Shown: piece after piece, positions 8,664 through 17,100 of the stretch
How the letters are laid out: each line of letters opens with the position of its first letter
Numbering within the stretch: the stretch's first letter is position 1
DNA from: Legionella steelei
Lineage (GTDB): Bacteria; Pseudomonadota; Gammaproteobacteria; Legionellales; Legionellaceae
Length of the DNA: 64,000 nucleotides
Direction of reading: 5' to 3'
Assembly (NCBI RefSeq): GCF_001468005.1
Contig: NZ_LNYY01000019.1
Location: 1,795,070-1,859,069, forward strand
Translations under genes and position numbers: made by a program
Notes under the pieces: generated by a model
Told to the model about the DNA's origin: nothing
Seen by the model: the letters and a program-made list of their open reading frames with translations, nothing else
Databases searched by the model: none

Positions 8664-10304
8664 ATGCATCAAAGGAACCTGCTTTTTCGGGCACGTGCCC
8701 GTATAAAAAATAACACAGCAGAAGGCGTTTATCTTCGCACAGGTGATCTTGGTTTTTTACACGAGGGAGAACTGTACGTCTGTGGTCGCATAAAAAATAT
8801 GATCATCGTTCGAGGCCAAAATTATTATCCTCATGATATTGAGTTGGCAGTAACACATGCTGATCCAGCGCTGCGCAAAGGTTGTGTCGTTGCGTATGCG
8901 AGTCAATTGAATCATGAAGAAGGAATCGTTGTTGTCGCGGAACTAAAAGCCCAAACGCCCAAACATTATTATTCTGAGTTAGCCAACAAAATAAATCAAA
9001 TGCTTGCCCAGGAAATCCATCTCTCAGCCCAACAAATCATATTGCTACCACCCAAATCAATTCCTAAGACCACTAGTGGCAAGTTACAAAGAATTAAATG
9101 TAAGGAACTCATTGAAGAACATAAAATCATCCCTTTATTCTCCTATTGCGCGCCAGAGGAGTTGTACGAAAATAATAGGCCGAATCAATTACTGCCTCTT
9201 CTTCAAGCTGCACCGGTAGATAAACGTTCTGAATTGTTGCAAAACTATCTGCAACAACTCATTAAAGAGGTGGCGCATTTGCCGCAAGAAAGCGTGATTG
9301 ATCCAGAACGTCGTTTTATGGAAATGGGTATGGACTCGTTAATGTTCATTGAATTTAAAAACACGCTGCAAGAACTTTTAGACAATACGGTCGCACTCAC
9401 TAATGATGTATTTTTTGAAAACGATCATCTTATCTCATTGAGTAACTATCTCTTAGAACAACTACATTTAGAAAACACCCTTGAAGAATTGCTTATCCCT
9501 AAAAATGTACATCAAGACATACACTTTAAGGGAGGAGAACATGCCATTTTATTATTATATGGACTTAGTGGCACACCTCTTGAACTGATGCATCTCGCCA
9601 GACACCTTCATCAGCAAGGGTATAGCATTGAAATTCCGCATATTGATGGATATGCTTTTTTAAAAGATAAAAACACCAATCTCCCCCATGAAGAATGGAT
9701 AGAATCAGTCGCTCGTTATTTTCAGGATATGAAACAAAAATATAAAACCGTTTCCGTTGGTGGATTATGTGCTGGCTCTATTCTCAGTCTGAAACTTGCC
9801 GCATTGTTTCCCTCACAGGTTGAATCTTTGATTATCCTGTCGCCCTCATTTTTTTATGATGGCTGGGCTGTGCCATGGTATTCTTTTTTATCACCACTGA
9901 TTTATCATACTCCGCTGAAATATTATCTTTACTATAAAGAAAAAGCACCTTATGGCATTAAAAATGCAGAAACACGCAGAATAATTGAAGATGAAATGCA
10001 AGAAAATCGATACTCAATTACTGGTGGCTCAAAAATATCCTATTACCGGATAAATGAAGCCAAACGATTAAACAAAAACGTGAAGCAAAATTTAGCAAGC
10101 ATCAGTTGCCCAGTACTGATGATCCATGCCGTTGAAGATGAAACGGCCAGCCTACGCAATGTTAATTTTATAGAAAATAAGATTAAATCAAAAACCAAGA
10201 GAAAGGTCATTCTAACCAATAGTTATCATATTGTTACGGCAGATAATGACAAAGATATAGTAGTTAATGAAACCATTAATTTCCTTAAACAAAACGTATC
10301 ATAA
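8664..10304 (+). CDS. 5'-truncated fatty acyl-AMP ligase C-terminus fused to acyl carrier domain and alpha/beta hydrolase
   Basis: The frame encodes 546 residues but begins inside an adenylation enzyme. Residues 22-60 (YLRTGDLGFL, GRIKNMIIVRGQNYYP) and PKTTSGK with Lys140 are the C-terminal part of a FAAL/FadD-type acyl-AMP ligase, and the roughly 400-residue N-terminal ATP/acyl pocket is absent. Next comes a carrier domain with the phosphopantetheine Ser225 in MGMDSL, then an alpha/beta hydrolase from about 290. The nucleophile elbow of that hydrolase reads GGLCAGS, so Cys369 replaces the usual Ser. The likely acid is in HAVEDE and the His in SYHIV. A stop (8640) lies just upstream, and no ribosome site precedes the ATG. 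It is probably a decaying remnant of a lipid/polyketide loading enzyme, although the carrier and hydrolase parts are intact. Confidence 0.75.
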   Translation: MHQRNLLFRARARIKNNTAEGVYLRTGDLGFLHEGELYVCGRIKNMIIVRGQNYYPHDIELAVTHADPALRKGCVVAYASQLNHEEGIVVVAELKAQTPKHYYSELANKINQMLAQEIHLSAQQIILLPPKSIPKTTSGKLQRIKCKELIEEHKIIPLFSYCAPEELYENNRPNQLLPLLQAAPVDKRSELLQNYLQQLIKEVAHLPQESVIDPERRFMEMGMDSLMFIEFKNTLQELLDNTVALTNDVFFENDHLISLSNYLLEQLHLENTLEELLIPKNVHQDIHFKGGEHAILLLYGLSGTPLELMHLARHLHQQGYSIEIPHIDGYAFLKDKNTNLPHEEWIESVARYFQDMKQKYKTVSVGGLCAGSILSLKLAALFPSQVESLIILSPSFFYDGWAVPWYSFLSPLIYHTPLKYYLYYKEKAPYGIKNAETRRIIEDEMQENRYSITGGSKISYYRINEAKRLNKNVKQNLASISCPVLMIHAVEDETASLRNVNFIENKIKSKTKRKVILTNSYHIVTADNDKDIVVNETINFLKQNVS

Positions 10305-10394
10305 ATAAAGTTTTCTTAAGTTGCTCAAGTCAACCATATTCATCAGCGTAGTACCCGTCTGTCCATTCTATTTTTTATGCAAAACCACCAAAAA

Positions 10395-10423
10395 TACATT
10401 TTTCTCCAAAGTGTGCATATAAT
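10395..10423 (+). promoter_or_regulatory. Candidate sigma-70 promoter for the gene at 10454
   Basis: A perfect TATAAT at 10418-10423 lies 30 bases before the start codon. The hexamer 17 bases upstream (TACATT, 10395-10400) is a weak -35 match. Assigned by eye only. Confidence 0.3.
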
Positions 10424-10453
10424 TTACATAAGAGCCATGTATTAGAGGTACGT

Positions 10454-11509
10454 ATGCCTAGAGTCGATGTGGTAATGGATAGCGGTGGTGCTATAAGTAT
10501 GGCCGGATCTGATGATGAGCATTTTACCGATGGTTTTGGTGGATGCACTGCATTTTATGCGCGAACTGATTCAGGAGAAATCTACGGGCTTTATCATCTC
10601 AGTTCGACTCTTGATCGAGCGCCACAAATGGTAGACGGGGTTTCCGATTCAAATGAACCATTTAGAAACTGGATACGTGACCTAAAAGCACAAACCGCAG
10701 GACAACAAGTTCATTTTTTCCTGGGTACTCCTTGGCTTTTTGGAGACCAAGAAAAAGTTGAAAAATCGCACCCCATCTTGGGTATGGAGCGATACTTAAG
10801 AAAAATTTGTGCCCAACATGAACTGGAAAATTATGACATTACTTTATTAAATATGATTGATGTTGAGTGCATTTCCATTACCGAAAAAGGCATGATGTGT
10901 TATGGCTATAATGGAAAAGAATTAGGCACCCCACCGATGGCCAAATACCAAACTGACGAAGAGATTTTTGAACATCTGGGCTGGAGCAATCAAAAATGCC
11001 TTCAATACCTCACAGCGGATCCCAATGTAGACTTTGATGGAAGGCTAAGAGAAAAATACAAAGGACGATGTGAGCAAGAGGCGTTAGAAAAACAACAATT
11101 AGAAATGCAAGCAAAACAAATAGAGATGGAAGCCGAATACAAAGAGATGGAACAACAAAAACAAGCAAAGCTAGTAGCGATAAAGCAGCCCATTTTAGAC
11201 GTATTAGGAAATATGGTAGCACAATACCAGCAGCTAGTTGATGAGAGCCCCAAAGGAGATAGCCAAGCAGTTTTTCAGTATCTTTTTGCACAAGAATTAC
11301 TCGGTGCCGTTGAGTCAGGCGATCTAGGCTTATTACAAGAAATGAAACGACTTGATTATTTCAAACAAGTTACAGAAAAAAGCTCGTTTTCTTCTATTTT
11401 CTCAAAAGAACGAACTGAGCTTGGAAAAATTTTTTATCAAGCAGAGCTGGCTCTGACCTCTGCTCAGGCACTCCGCGTCGAAGAAAGCCCATCCATATTA
11501 CGAAAATAG
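10454..11509 (+). CDS. Effector candidate with CNF/BLF1/CheD-like GC-T...H motif and coiled coil
   Basis: A 351-residue soluble protein that I cannot assign to a named family. Residues 29-50 contain GGCTAFYAR followed by GLYHLSS, giving a Cys31/His48 pair on adjacent predicted strands. The arrangement (small-Gly-Cys-Thr, AR, then His) is reminiscent of the glutamine-deamidase fold of CNF1, BLF1 and CheD; this is a motif-level analogy only. Residues about 80-190 look globular. About 205-245 is a Gln/Glu/Lys-rich coiled coil, and the C-terminus is helical. There is no signal peptide. It starts 13 bases after GAGCC/AGAGG-like sequence and stands alone in its transcription unit, 150 bases after the truncated ligase gene. 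Confidence 0.7.
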   Translation: MPRVDVVMDSGGAISMAGSDDEHFTDGFGGCTAFYARTDSGEIYGLYHLSSTLDRAPQMVDGVSDSNEPFRNWIRDLKAQTAGQQVHFFLGTPWLFGDQEKVEKSHPILGMERYLRKICAQHELENYDITLLNMIDVECISITEKGMMCYGYNGKELGTPPMAKYQTDEEIFEHLGWSNQKCLQYLTADPNVDFDGRLREKYKGRCEQEALEKQQLEMQAKQIEMEAEYKEMEQQKQAKLVAIKQPILDVLGNMVAQYQQLVDESPKGDSQAVFQYLFAQELLGAVESGDLGLLQEMKRLDYFKQVTEKSSFSSIFSKERTELGKIFYQAELALTSAQALRVEESPSILRK

Positions 11510-11710
11510 AAACAATAGAATTTCATTAGCTCAGTTAATAAATGCTATTGTTATAAAATTTCTAATTCTGCAACCAAGTCTTACAAATTGCTACTCAAAT
11601 AACTAATGCGTGCAACAAAAACATCATGCTAAGATACAAAAAACCTTAGGGTTTGCTTCTATTTGAGCCACCTCACTTAAGATTCTACATAGTGATATAG
11701 GAGATCTGCC

Positions 11711-12619
11711 ATGGGACAAGGAGATAAATATGATATGCACTTTAAAATACTTATTCTGGGGGATAGTCGCGTAGGGAAAAGTACTTTGGTGCAACAATTT
11801 GTTGGCGAACCCGCTGATGATTATTATTGTGAAAGTTTAGGCGTTGATTTCAAAGAAGCCATACTCAATTTTTTAAATCACCGCATTAAGCTATGTATAT
11901 ATGATGCCTGTGGTAATCCTAAGGTAGACTTTTTATTAAAACCATATCTTTCTATCGTACAAGGTGCTTTTGTCTGTTTCGATGTCACCAACCCCCTCTC
12001 ATTTTATAATATAGAACGCCATATAAAAAAAATTAAGGAACAGCACCATGATATCCCAATATTTCTAATCGGTTGTAAGTCCGACTTGAGTCATACACAT
12101 TCAGTAGAAACAGAAAAAATCAAGGAACTGGTGGCGCAACTGGGACTGCCATACTTTGAAACATCGGGGCGCAAAGCAATCAATGTACAGGAGCCTTTTA
12201 CACAAATAATGCAGCAAATGTATTTTTTGTCACTGCAGCCCTTGCTGCAAAAAATCATACCTACTCTCGAGCAGCACCTTCATAATTATTTGCAATCCAC
12301 ACCTGCATCCAACAATGTTTTTAGCTTATTTGCAGGTCGAAGTGCTCGAGAGAATCTCTTAATAGAGGAGTATAAAAAAAAATTAGCGGCACTTAGCCAA
12401 AGCAAAAGTGTACACGAAGTTGAAGCGTTTTTTAGAGCGACTTTAGACATTATTGAACGAGCAGATAACCTTTTTGCCGCTGAAAATCCATTTTTGAGTA
12501 TGATGGCCACAAGTCCACTATCAAAAACACTTGGAAAAACCTTATTTGATTTAGGCAAAACGACAAAAGATTTTATCGATTTATCTGCCTTAGTCGATGT
12601 GAGTCAGTTAAAAATTTAA
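11711..12619 (+). CDS. Rab/Ras-like small GTPase with C-terminal helical extension
   Basis: A 302-residue protein. Residues 10-170 form a eukaryotic-type small GTPase domain: P-loop GDSRVGKST (17-25), Rab-type switch I SLGVDFKE (42-49), switch II region DACGNPK (65-71), G4 CKSD (122-125) and G5 ETSGR. Several sites are non-canonical. The Rab DTAGQE motif is DACGNP, so the catalytic Gln is Asn, and the Asn of NKxD is Cys. Hydrolysis and guanine specificity may be altered. Residues 190-302 are a helical extension of unknown role without a C-terminal prenylation Cys. AGGAG lies seven bases before the ATG. Rab-like proteins are frequent acquired effectors in Legionella; the RasGEF-like gene at 18959 is a possible functional relative. 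Confidence 0.88.
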   Translation: MGQGDKYDMHFKILILGDSRVGKSTLVQQFVGEPADDYYCESLGVDFKEAILNFLNHRIKLCIYDACGNPKVDFLLKPYLSIVQGAFVCFDVTNPLSFYNIERHIKKIKEQHHDIPIFLIGCKSDLSHTHSVETEKIKELVAQLGLPYFETSGRKAINVQEPFTQIMQQMYFLSLQPLLQKIIPTLEQHLHNYLQSTPASNNVFSLFAGRSARENLLIEEYKKKLAALSQSKSVHEVEAFFRATLDIIERADNLFAAENPFLSMMATSPLSKTLGKTLFDLGKTTKDFIDLSALVDVSQLKI

Positions 12620-12686
12620 TGAGGTGGTTTTGGGCAAACATTCATGATAGCTTTAGAGAACAAACACCCAGTTTATTGCCAACATC

Positions 12687-13127
12687 ATGAACAATCGCCT
12701 TGTGAAAAGCGCCGTATTAAGTCTACTCCTCGTCTACTCAGCGTTGGGTTTTACAGACACTCATCGAGACAGCGTCTCTAAAGAAGAAGTGAATGGTACC
12801 TTCCTTATGCACTTTCCGGCACCGCATAATGACATGGCCAATGAACTGACTGTCCGTGCACTGGGTGGTGGAAAAATTAATGTGTCCTTTAAATTAGTCT
12901 ACCCTTATGTGGTCAATGGCGAGCTACAAGCTAACAGCGGTGAGTTATCCGGAGTTGCCAGCATTAAAGGCGATACGGCCATATATTCGTCATCTGAATA
13001 TGGTCAATGCACCATTACCATAACCTTCGTTAAACCTGGAGTGTTGTCTGTAAAACAAGAAGGGACTGATGCTGATTGTGGTTTTGGCCATAACGTCTAT
13101 GCCGATGGAACTTATTATAAAAAATAA
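12687..13127 (+). CDS. Small exported protein of unknown function
   Basis: A 146-residue protein with an N-terminal signal peptide (basic MNNRLVKSA, hydrophobic VLSLLLVYSALGF, cleavage expected near residue 22). The mature part is predicted all-beta, with two Cys (about residues 112 and 132) that could form a disulfide in the periplasm. I recognise no family. It lies 67 bases after the Rab-like gene on the same strand, but an export signal makes a shared job unlikely. Confidence 0.75.
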   Translation: MNNRLVKSAVLSLLLVYSALGFTDTHRDSVSKEEVNGTFLMHFPAPHNDMANELTVRALGGGKINVSFKLVYPYVVNGELQANSGELSGVASIKGDTAIYSSSEYGQCTITITFVKPGVLSVKQEGTDADCGFGHNVYADGTYYKK

Positions 13128-13197
13128 AAACAGCCAATTTTGCCCATCGCTCAGGCTGGCATCAGCTTAGACATCAGCACCTTCATAAAAGCATATA

Positions 13198-13254
13198 TAG
13201 CCGGATGCAACGAAGTGAAACCCAGGTTATGCTCCCTCAGAACTTCTCCGGCTA
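13198..13254. repeat. Dispersed palindromic repeat, copy 2 (diverged)
   Basis: Ends TAGCCGG (13198-13204) and CCGGCTA (13248-13254) pair. The inner GTGAAACCCAGG segment matches the inner part of the elements at 1134 and 26835. It lies between two genes of the same strand. Confidence 0.55.
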
Positions 13255-13387
13255 CTCATAAGTGAACACGCATACTTTTTCTGAGGGTTGCAATAAACGC
13301 AACACCAGGATAAGTCATTTCGTTTAGGTTGCTTTCATTTAGTGATTATGATTTGATTTTACTAAAGGGAATTAACAGGCGAGTATT

Positions 13388-14986
13388 ATGATATACATCC
13401 TCTATTTGCTTCTCTTCATCAGTCTACTGGTTGTATTACAGCGTAAGTTTATATCATTTAATCAAGTCATTACGACTTTATCTGACATTACATCAAAACG
13501 TAATGCTTTAGAACATGAAGATTTATTGACCCTTTTTGATAAATTCAATTACGAACACGACGATGGGGTATGCCACGGCTTTACGTTAACCTGGGCTCAG
13601 GAGGCAGCACTTGGAGTGGAACATCAGTTTTACAATCGCCTAAATCTGATTAAAAAAGAAAAAGAAACATTACCCACCTCCTTGCAAACCATTACCGAAA
13701 AAATAAAATCCAGTCAGACGCTGTCCTCAAAAGAACGAAAACGCAATGAAATAAAGCCTTTTCTTGAAGCCATCTGTCTGGCTCAATCTCCTGACGATTA
13801 CTCCGAAATTTATGCACAAACGATTCAGCAGTCTGACACCGATATTATCTATAAAATGATTCAGTTGCACCTCGGTAAGGCCCAAAATACTGTTAAAAAT
13901 CTCTTCGGTAAAACAATCAGCGTGGCATCGCCTAAAGAGATGCGCGGATTTATGCATCAACTGAATAACCTCCTCGCCATTAAAAATCAGGTTGCAGTGG
14001 TATGCAGCAGCGAAGAACACACGGTGGGCTTTAAAAAACATAAAGACAATACCTGGTTATTTATGGATATCAATCACTTATACGAACAAAGTGAAGAGTA
14101 TCCTTATCAATTGTTAACCAGTGAGGAGCTTGTTCCCGTCCTGTATCAATCCCTTTTTGAAACCAGCAAACAATTGGTATTCCATTGTTCGTTCATTGCA
14201 AAAACAGGGCAACGAAAATTAGCACAGCAGCTGCAGGCGCTCGATGACTTATACCCCGCCACCCCAGAGGGCATGCAAATCAGCAATTGTCGTGGCTATG
14301 GTCCGCTCGCGCTGGCAGTGCAAAATGATGATAGAAATACCGTACGCGAAATACTACGATTACACAAAAGCGCTCCTGTAATCAGTCAATCCGCATTAGT
14401 GAATGCACTTTTTTATGCGGCAGCATGTAATCGAGCGTCCATTATGAATCAACTCAAAAATACGCCGCAAATAGACATCAACCATCCTTGTGATACTGAT
14501 GAGAACACCCCGCTTGGCGTTGCCTGTAAATATGGTAATGAAGCGATGGTGCGCTCGTTACTTGCTGATAAGCGTATTAACGTGGATGCACAAAACGCTG
14601 AAGCGATGACGCCCTTAATGGTAGCCTGTGCATCATCCTACACCCAAAGAAATCCTACACTCTTTAAGTTGCTTTTAGCGGCCGGAGCCAATGCAGCACT
14701 GACCAACCTTGACGACGAAACAGCACTCGATATCGCAAAGAAACATCATAATAAAGTCGCCATGGATATCATCGCAACGCATCGCTCTAAGCAGGCTCAG
14801 CAATCTAATGCCAGTGGTTCGCAGAGCCAACGTTCCAAATGCACACGGCCTGGTATCACGGGTTCATTCTTAAATAATTCTTTTCTTAAAAGGCAGGATA
14901 AGTCCATTATGAAGCCCCCGCAAAAAGAGGGCTTCACAGAAACGCAACAGTTACAGGATGAGCCAACAAAAATGTTCTACCTATAA
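13388..14986 (+). CDS. Ankyrin-repeat protein with YopT/AvrPphB-like (C58) protease motif set
   Basis: A 532-residue protein. Residues 1-20 are one strongly hydrophobic segment (signal anchor). Residues 58-70 read DDGVCHGFTLTW with Cys62, His211 lies in SSEEHTVGFK, and Asp227 in LFMDINH. The order and the 16-residue His-Asp spacing match the C58 family (YopT His258/Asp274), which suggests an active papain-type protease; that is an inference from motifs. Residues about 290-460 hold three to four ankyrin repeats (YGPLALAVQND, NTPLGVACKYGNEAMVRSLL, MTPLMVACASS, FKLLLAAGANAAL). The tail from 470 is polar and Ser/Gln/Lys-rich. It is likely a translocated effector. A terminator-like hairpin sits inside the 3' end of the gene at 14911-14935. 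Confidence 0.88.
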   Translation: MIYILYLLLFISLLVVLQRKFISFNQVITTLSDITSKRNALEHEDLLTLFDKFNYEHDDGVCHGFTLTWAQEAALGVEHQFYNRLNLIKKEKETLPTSLQTITEKIKSSQTLSSKERKRNEIKPFLEAICLAQSPDDYSEIYAQTIQQSDTDIIYKMIQLHLGKAQNTVKNLFGKTISVASPKEMRGFMHQLNNLLAIKNQVAVVCSSEEHTVGFKKHKDNTWLFMDINHLYEQSEEYPYQLLTSEELVPVLYQSLFETSKQLVFHCSFIAKTGQRKLAQQLQALDDLYPATPEGMQISNCRGYGPLALAVQNDDRNTVREILRLHKSAPVISQSALVNALFYAAACNRASIMNQLKNTPQIDINHPCDTDENTPLGVACKYGNEAMVRSLLADKRINVDAQNAEAMTPLMVACASSYTQRNPTLFKLLLAAGANAALTNLDDETALDIAKKHHNKVAMDIIATHRSKQAQQSNASGSQSQRSKCTRPGITGSFLNNSFLKRQDKSIMKPPQKEGFTETQQLQDEPTKMFYL

Positions 14987-15047
14987 AAATTATTTGGCGG
15001 GGAAACAGTTAAGTTGCCTGCACGTGCCATTCCAACGCAGGTGTGCA

Positions 15048-15188
15048 TTAAAAATGTAAAACGCCTAAGCCGACAACCCCAGCAACAATCAGATAAATAG
15101 CGACAATATAATTTAATAAGCGAGGCATAAGCAGTATTAAAACCCCCGCAACTATTGAAATAATCGGTGTAAGATGAGTCGTAAGCAT
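15048..15188 (-). CDS. DUF3096 family small membrane protein
   Basis: A 46-residue protein beginning MLTTHLTPIISIVAGVLILL, with two hydrophobic helices separated by MPRLLNYIV. It matches the DUF3096 pattern (P-I-I-S-h-x-A-G-I-L-I-L, then PRLLNYIVAIYLI, then a Gly-rich second helix). A strong GGAGGAGAA site lies 4-6 bases before the ATG. It sits alone between the ankyrin gene and the cvfB-like gene. Function is unknown; the inner membrane is its expected place. Confidence 0.85.
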   Translation of the reverse strand: MLTTHLTPIISIVAGVLILLMPRLLNYIVAIYLIVAGVVGLGVLHF

Positions 15189-15528
15189 ATTGTTCTCCTC
15201 CGTGAACTCAATCTAATTATAGCAGCCATTCCGATGAAGTCTTATTGGGGCGGTCTTGGATTGAATAAATAAGTGAGCTCCAAAGATATAAATCGCATAC
15301 CCTCTCCCAAATAACTCAAGCTGATAAAATAAATGAATCTTTGCTTTGAGCCTTGAGATCACGAAGAAGTTGGGGCATTTGCCCTGGGATAAGCGCATTT
15401 CAAAATGATTGGCACAATGTAGATAGTTAACCCGCTCTGCCATGATTTTGTAGCACCCTTAATAAATAATAAACACATTATATTTTTCTGTGTTAAGCTT
15501 GACCAATATATGAGAAGCGAGTTTGGTC
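15189..15528. other. Intergenic stretch with no supported gene
   Basis: About 340 bases between the DUF3096 gene and the CvfB-like gene. It holds an AT-rich promoter-like zone before 15529. A 76-codon minus-strand frame (15213-15443) lacks a ribosome site and any recognisable motif and is not called. Confidence 0.6.
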
Positions 15529-16374
15529 ATGATAAAAGTTGGACAATTTAATAAATTAAAAATGGTACGAGAAGCTCCATTTGGGGTATATCTTCAAGGA
15601 GGAGAATGGGGAGAAATTTTATTACCCAATAAATCGGTGCCTAAAGGCGCTTTAGTTGGTGATGTGCTGGATGTATTTGTTTATTTTGACTCTGACGACA
15701 AAATTATAGCGACAACAGTGCGTCCTCATGCCAAATTAGGTAGCTGTGCTTATTTAAAAGTGATTGATGTAAATCCTGTAGGCGCTTTCCTTGACTGGGG
15801 ATTAGACAAAGATTTATTAGTCCCCAAACCAGAACAACACCGCCCTATGGAAAAGGGGAAATCTTATCTTGTTTATTTAAAGCAAGATAATCAAGGGCGT
15901 ATTATTGCCAGCTCAAAAATCGATTATTTTTTGGATAAGACAGAAGCGCACTTTAAGTCAGGTGAGGAAGTGAGTCTGCTTATTGCAGATACTACACCGT
16001 TAGGACGAAAAGTAATTATCAACAACAGTCACTGGGGTTTAATCCATGCTGGTGATATTTTTCAAACATTAATTTATGGCAAAAAAATAAAAGGCTACAT
16101 TAAGCAGGTACGCGAAGATGGCAAAATTGATATTGCTTTAAGACAAATAGGTCAAAGCAGCATTAATGAATTAGCACAACGTATTGTATCCAAATTGGAG
16201 CAATCCGGTGGTTTTTTAGCATTACATGACAAAAGCACCCCTGCAGAAATTCAGCAAATATTTTCTGAGAGCAAAAAGAATTTTAAAAGCGCATTGGGAC
16301 AACTTTATAAACGCGGTTTGATTGATATTGAAGAGCAAGGAATACGTTTACGGACAACAGCCAAGAAGTGTTAA
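15529..16374 (+). CDS. CvfB/YitL-like S1 RNA-binding protein
   Basis: A 281-residue protein with three S1-like beta-barrel segments (about 1-60, 65-135 and 140-205; the second reads GAFLDWGLDKDLLVP, the third GLIHAGDIF then GYIKQVREDGKIDIALR). A C-terminal winged helix follows (about 215-278). This is the CvfB/YitL architecture, an RNA-binding protein that affects virulence factor expression in Staphylococcus; its target here is unknown. The frame could extend to a TTG at 15523, but the ATG at 15529 has GAGAAGCGAG upstream and is preferred. It lies 68 bases before the GIY-YIG gene on the same strand. Confidence 0.88.
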   Translation: MIKVGQFNKLKMVREAPFGVYLQGGEWGEILLPNKSVPKGALVGDVLDVFVYFDSDDKIIATTVRPHAKLGSCAYLKVIDVNPVGAFLDWGLDKDLLVPKPEQHRPMEKGKSYLVYLKQDNQGRIIASSKIDYFLDKTEAHFKSGEEVSLLIADTTPLGRKVIINNSHWGLIHAGDIFQTLIYGKKIKGYIKQVREDGKIDIALRQIGQSSINELAQRIVSKLEQSGGFLALHDKSTPAEIQQIFSESKKNFKSALGQLYKRGLIDIEEQGIRLRTTAKKC

Positions 16375-16442
16375 TGTTTGCTTCGTGAGGTAGAACGGGC
16401 TATAGTTGAACCAAGTCAAATCCCAGTACTCTATTCGATAAC

Positions 16443-16739
16443 ATGTCTGAGAAAACCTATTGGGTTTATATTTTACGATGCAACAATCATAGCTATTACA
16501 CAGGATATACAGACAATCTTGAAAAGCGGTTTCAAGAGCACCTTGCAGGTAAAGGGAGTAAATATACACGCAGCTTCAAGCCCCTCTCCATTGCTCAAAG
16601 TTGGGTGATAAAAGGGGATAAATCAATAGCCATGCGAGTAGAACGCTATATTAAAAAACTGTCTAAAGCGCAAAAGGAACAACTCGTACTCAATCCTTAT
16701 TCTGATACTTTAATCAACATGTTAGCCAATGCGCGTTAG
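16443..16739 (+). CDS. GIY-YIG superfamily nuclease (YhbQ/UPF0213-like)
   Basis: A 98-residue single-domain protein. VYIL (GIY equivalent) and YYTGYT (YIG equivalent) are followed by the conserved Arg in LEKRFQEH and the Glu in MRVERYIKKLSK. Length and motif order match the stand-alone YhbQ/UPF0213 group, proposed to act on DNA. It overlaps the 3' end of the small membrane protein gene on the opposite strand by 26 bases. Confidence 0.92.
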   Translation: MSEKTYWVYILRCNNHSYYTGYTDNLEKRFQEHLAGKGSKYTRSFKPLSIAQSWVIKGDKSIAMRVERYIKKLSKAQKEQLVLNPYSDTLINMLANAR

Positions 16740-16908
16740 CGACTTTTATTTTAGAAATCGCAAATAAAAAAACAGCAAAAAACAAAACGATGCCGATGTT
16801 TGCCTGCAGCCGCGCCCAAAATCGATCCTTGAAGAATAAGATATCAATGCCTACGATTAAAGCGATAAGGATCACGATGTACATTACAATCAATATCTGT
16901 TTTGTCAT
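16714..16908 (-). CDS. Small two-helix membrane protein
   Basis: A 64-residue protein with two hydrophobic helices (about residues 3-25 and 36-54) linked by FKDRFWARLQAN. This is a sensible inner-membrane topology with positive residues between the helices. No family is recognised. The ribosome site is weak. It converges with the GIY-YIG gene, sharing 26 bases at the 3' ends. The clean helix pattern makes it more likely real than a chance frame. Confidence 0.6.
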   Translation of the reverse strand: MTKQILIVMYIVILIALIVGIDILFFKDRFWARLQANIGIVLFFAVFLFAISKIKVANAHWLTC

Positions 16909-17100
16909 AACATAAAGAATAGTTCACAATAGAACTCATGTTGGCTCTCTAAAAAGATGGGCGTAGATTACACCACTCATATTGTTTATGATGTACATAG
17001 CAATCTGAGCAACTGAACGAGTATCGATGTGGGGCGTATCAGACTTTACTGAAAATAAGGACTAACCAATAGGCTCATGTACAGAGCCTTGGAGATAGCA

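Noticed and set aside
15213-15443. 76-codon minus-strand frame upstream of the CvfB-like gene
   Set aside because: No ribosome site, no motif, odd composition, and no neighbour relation.
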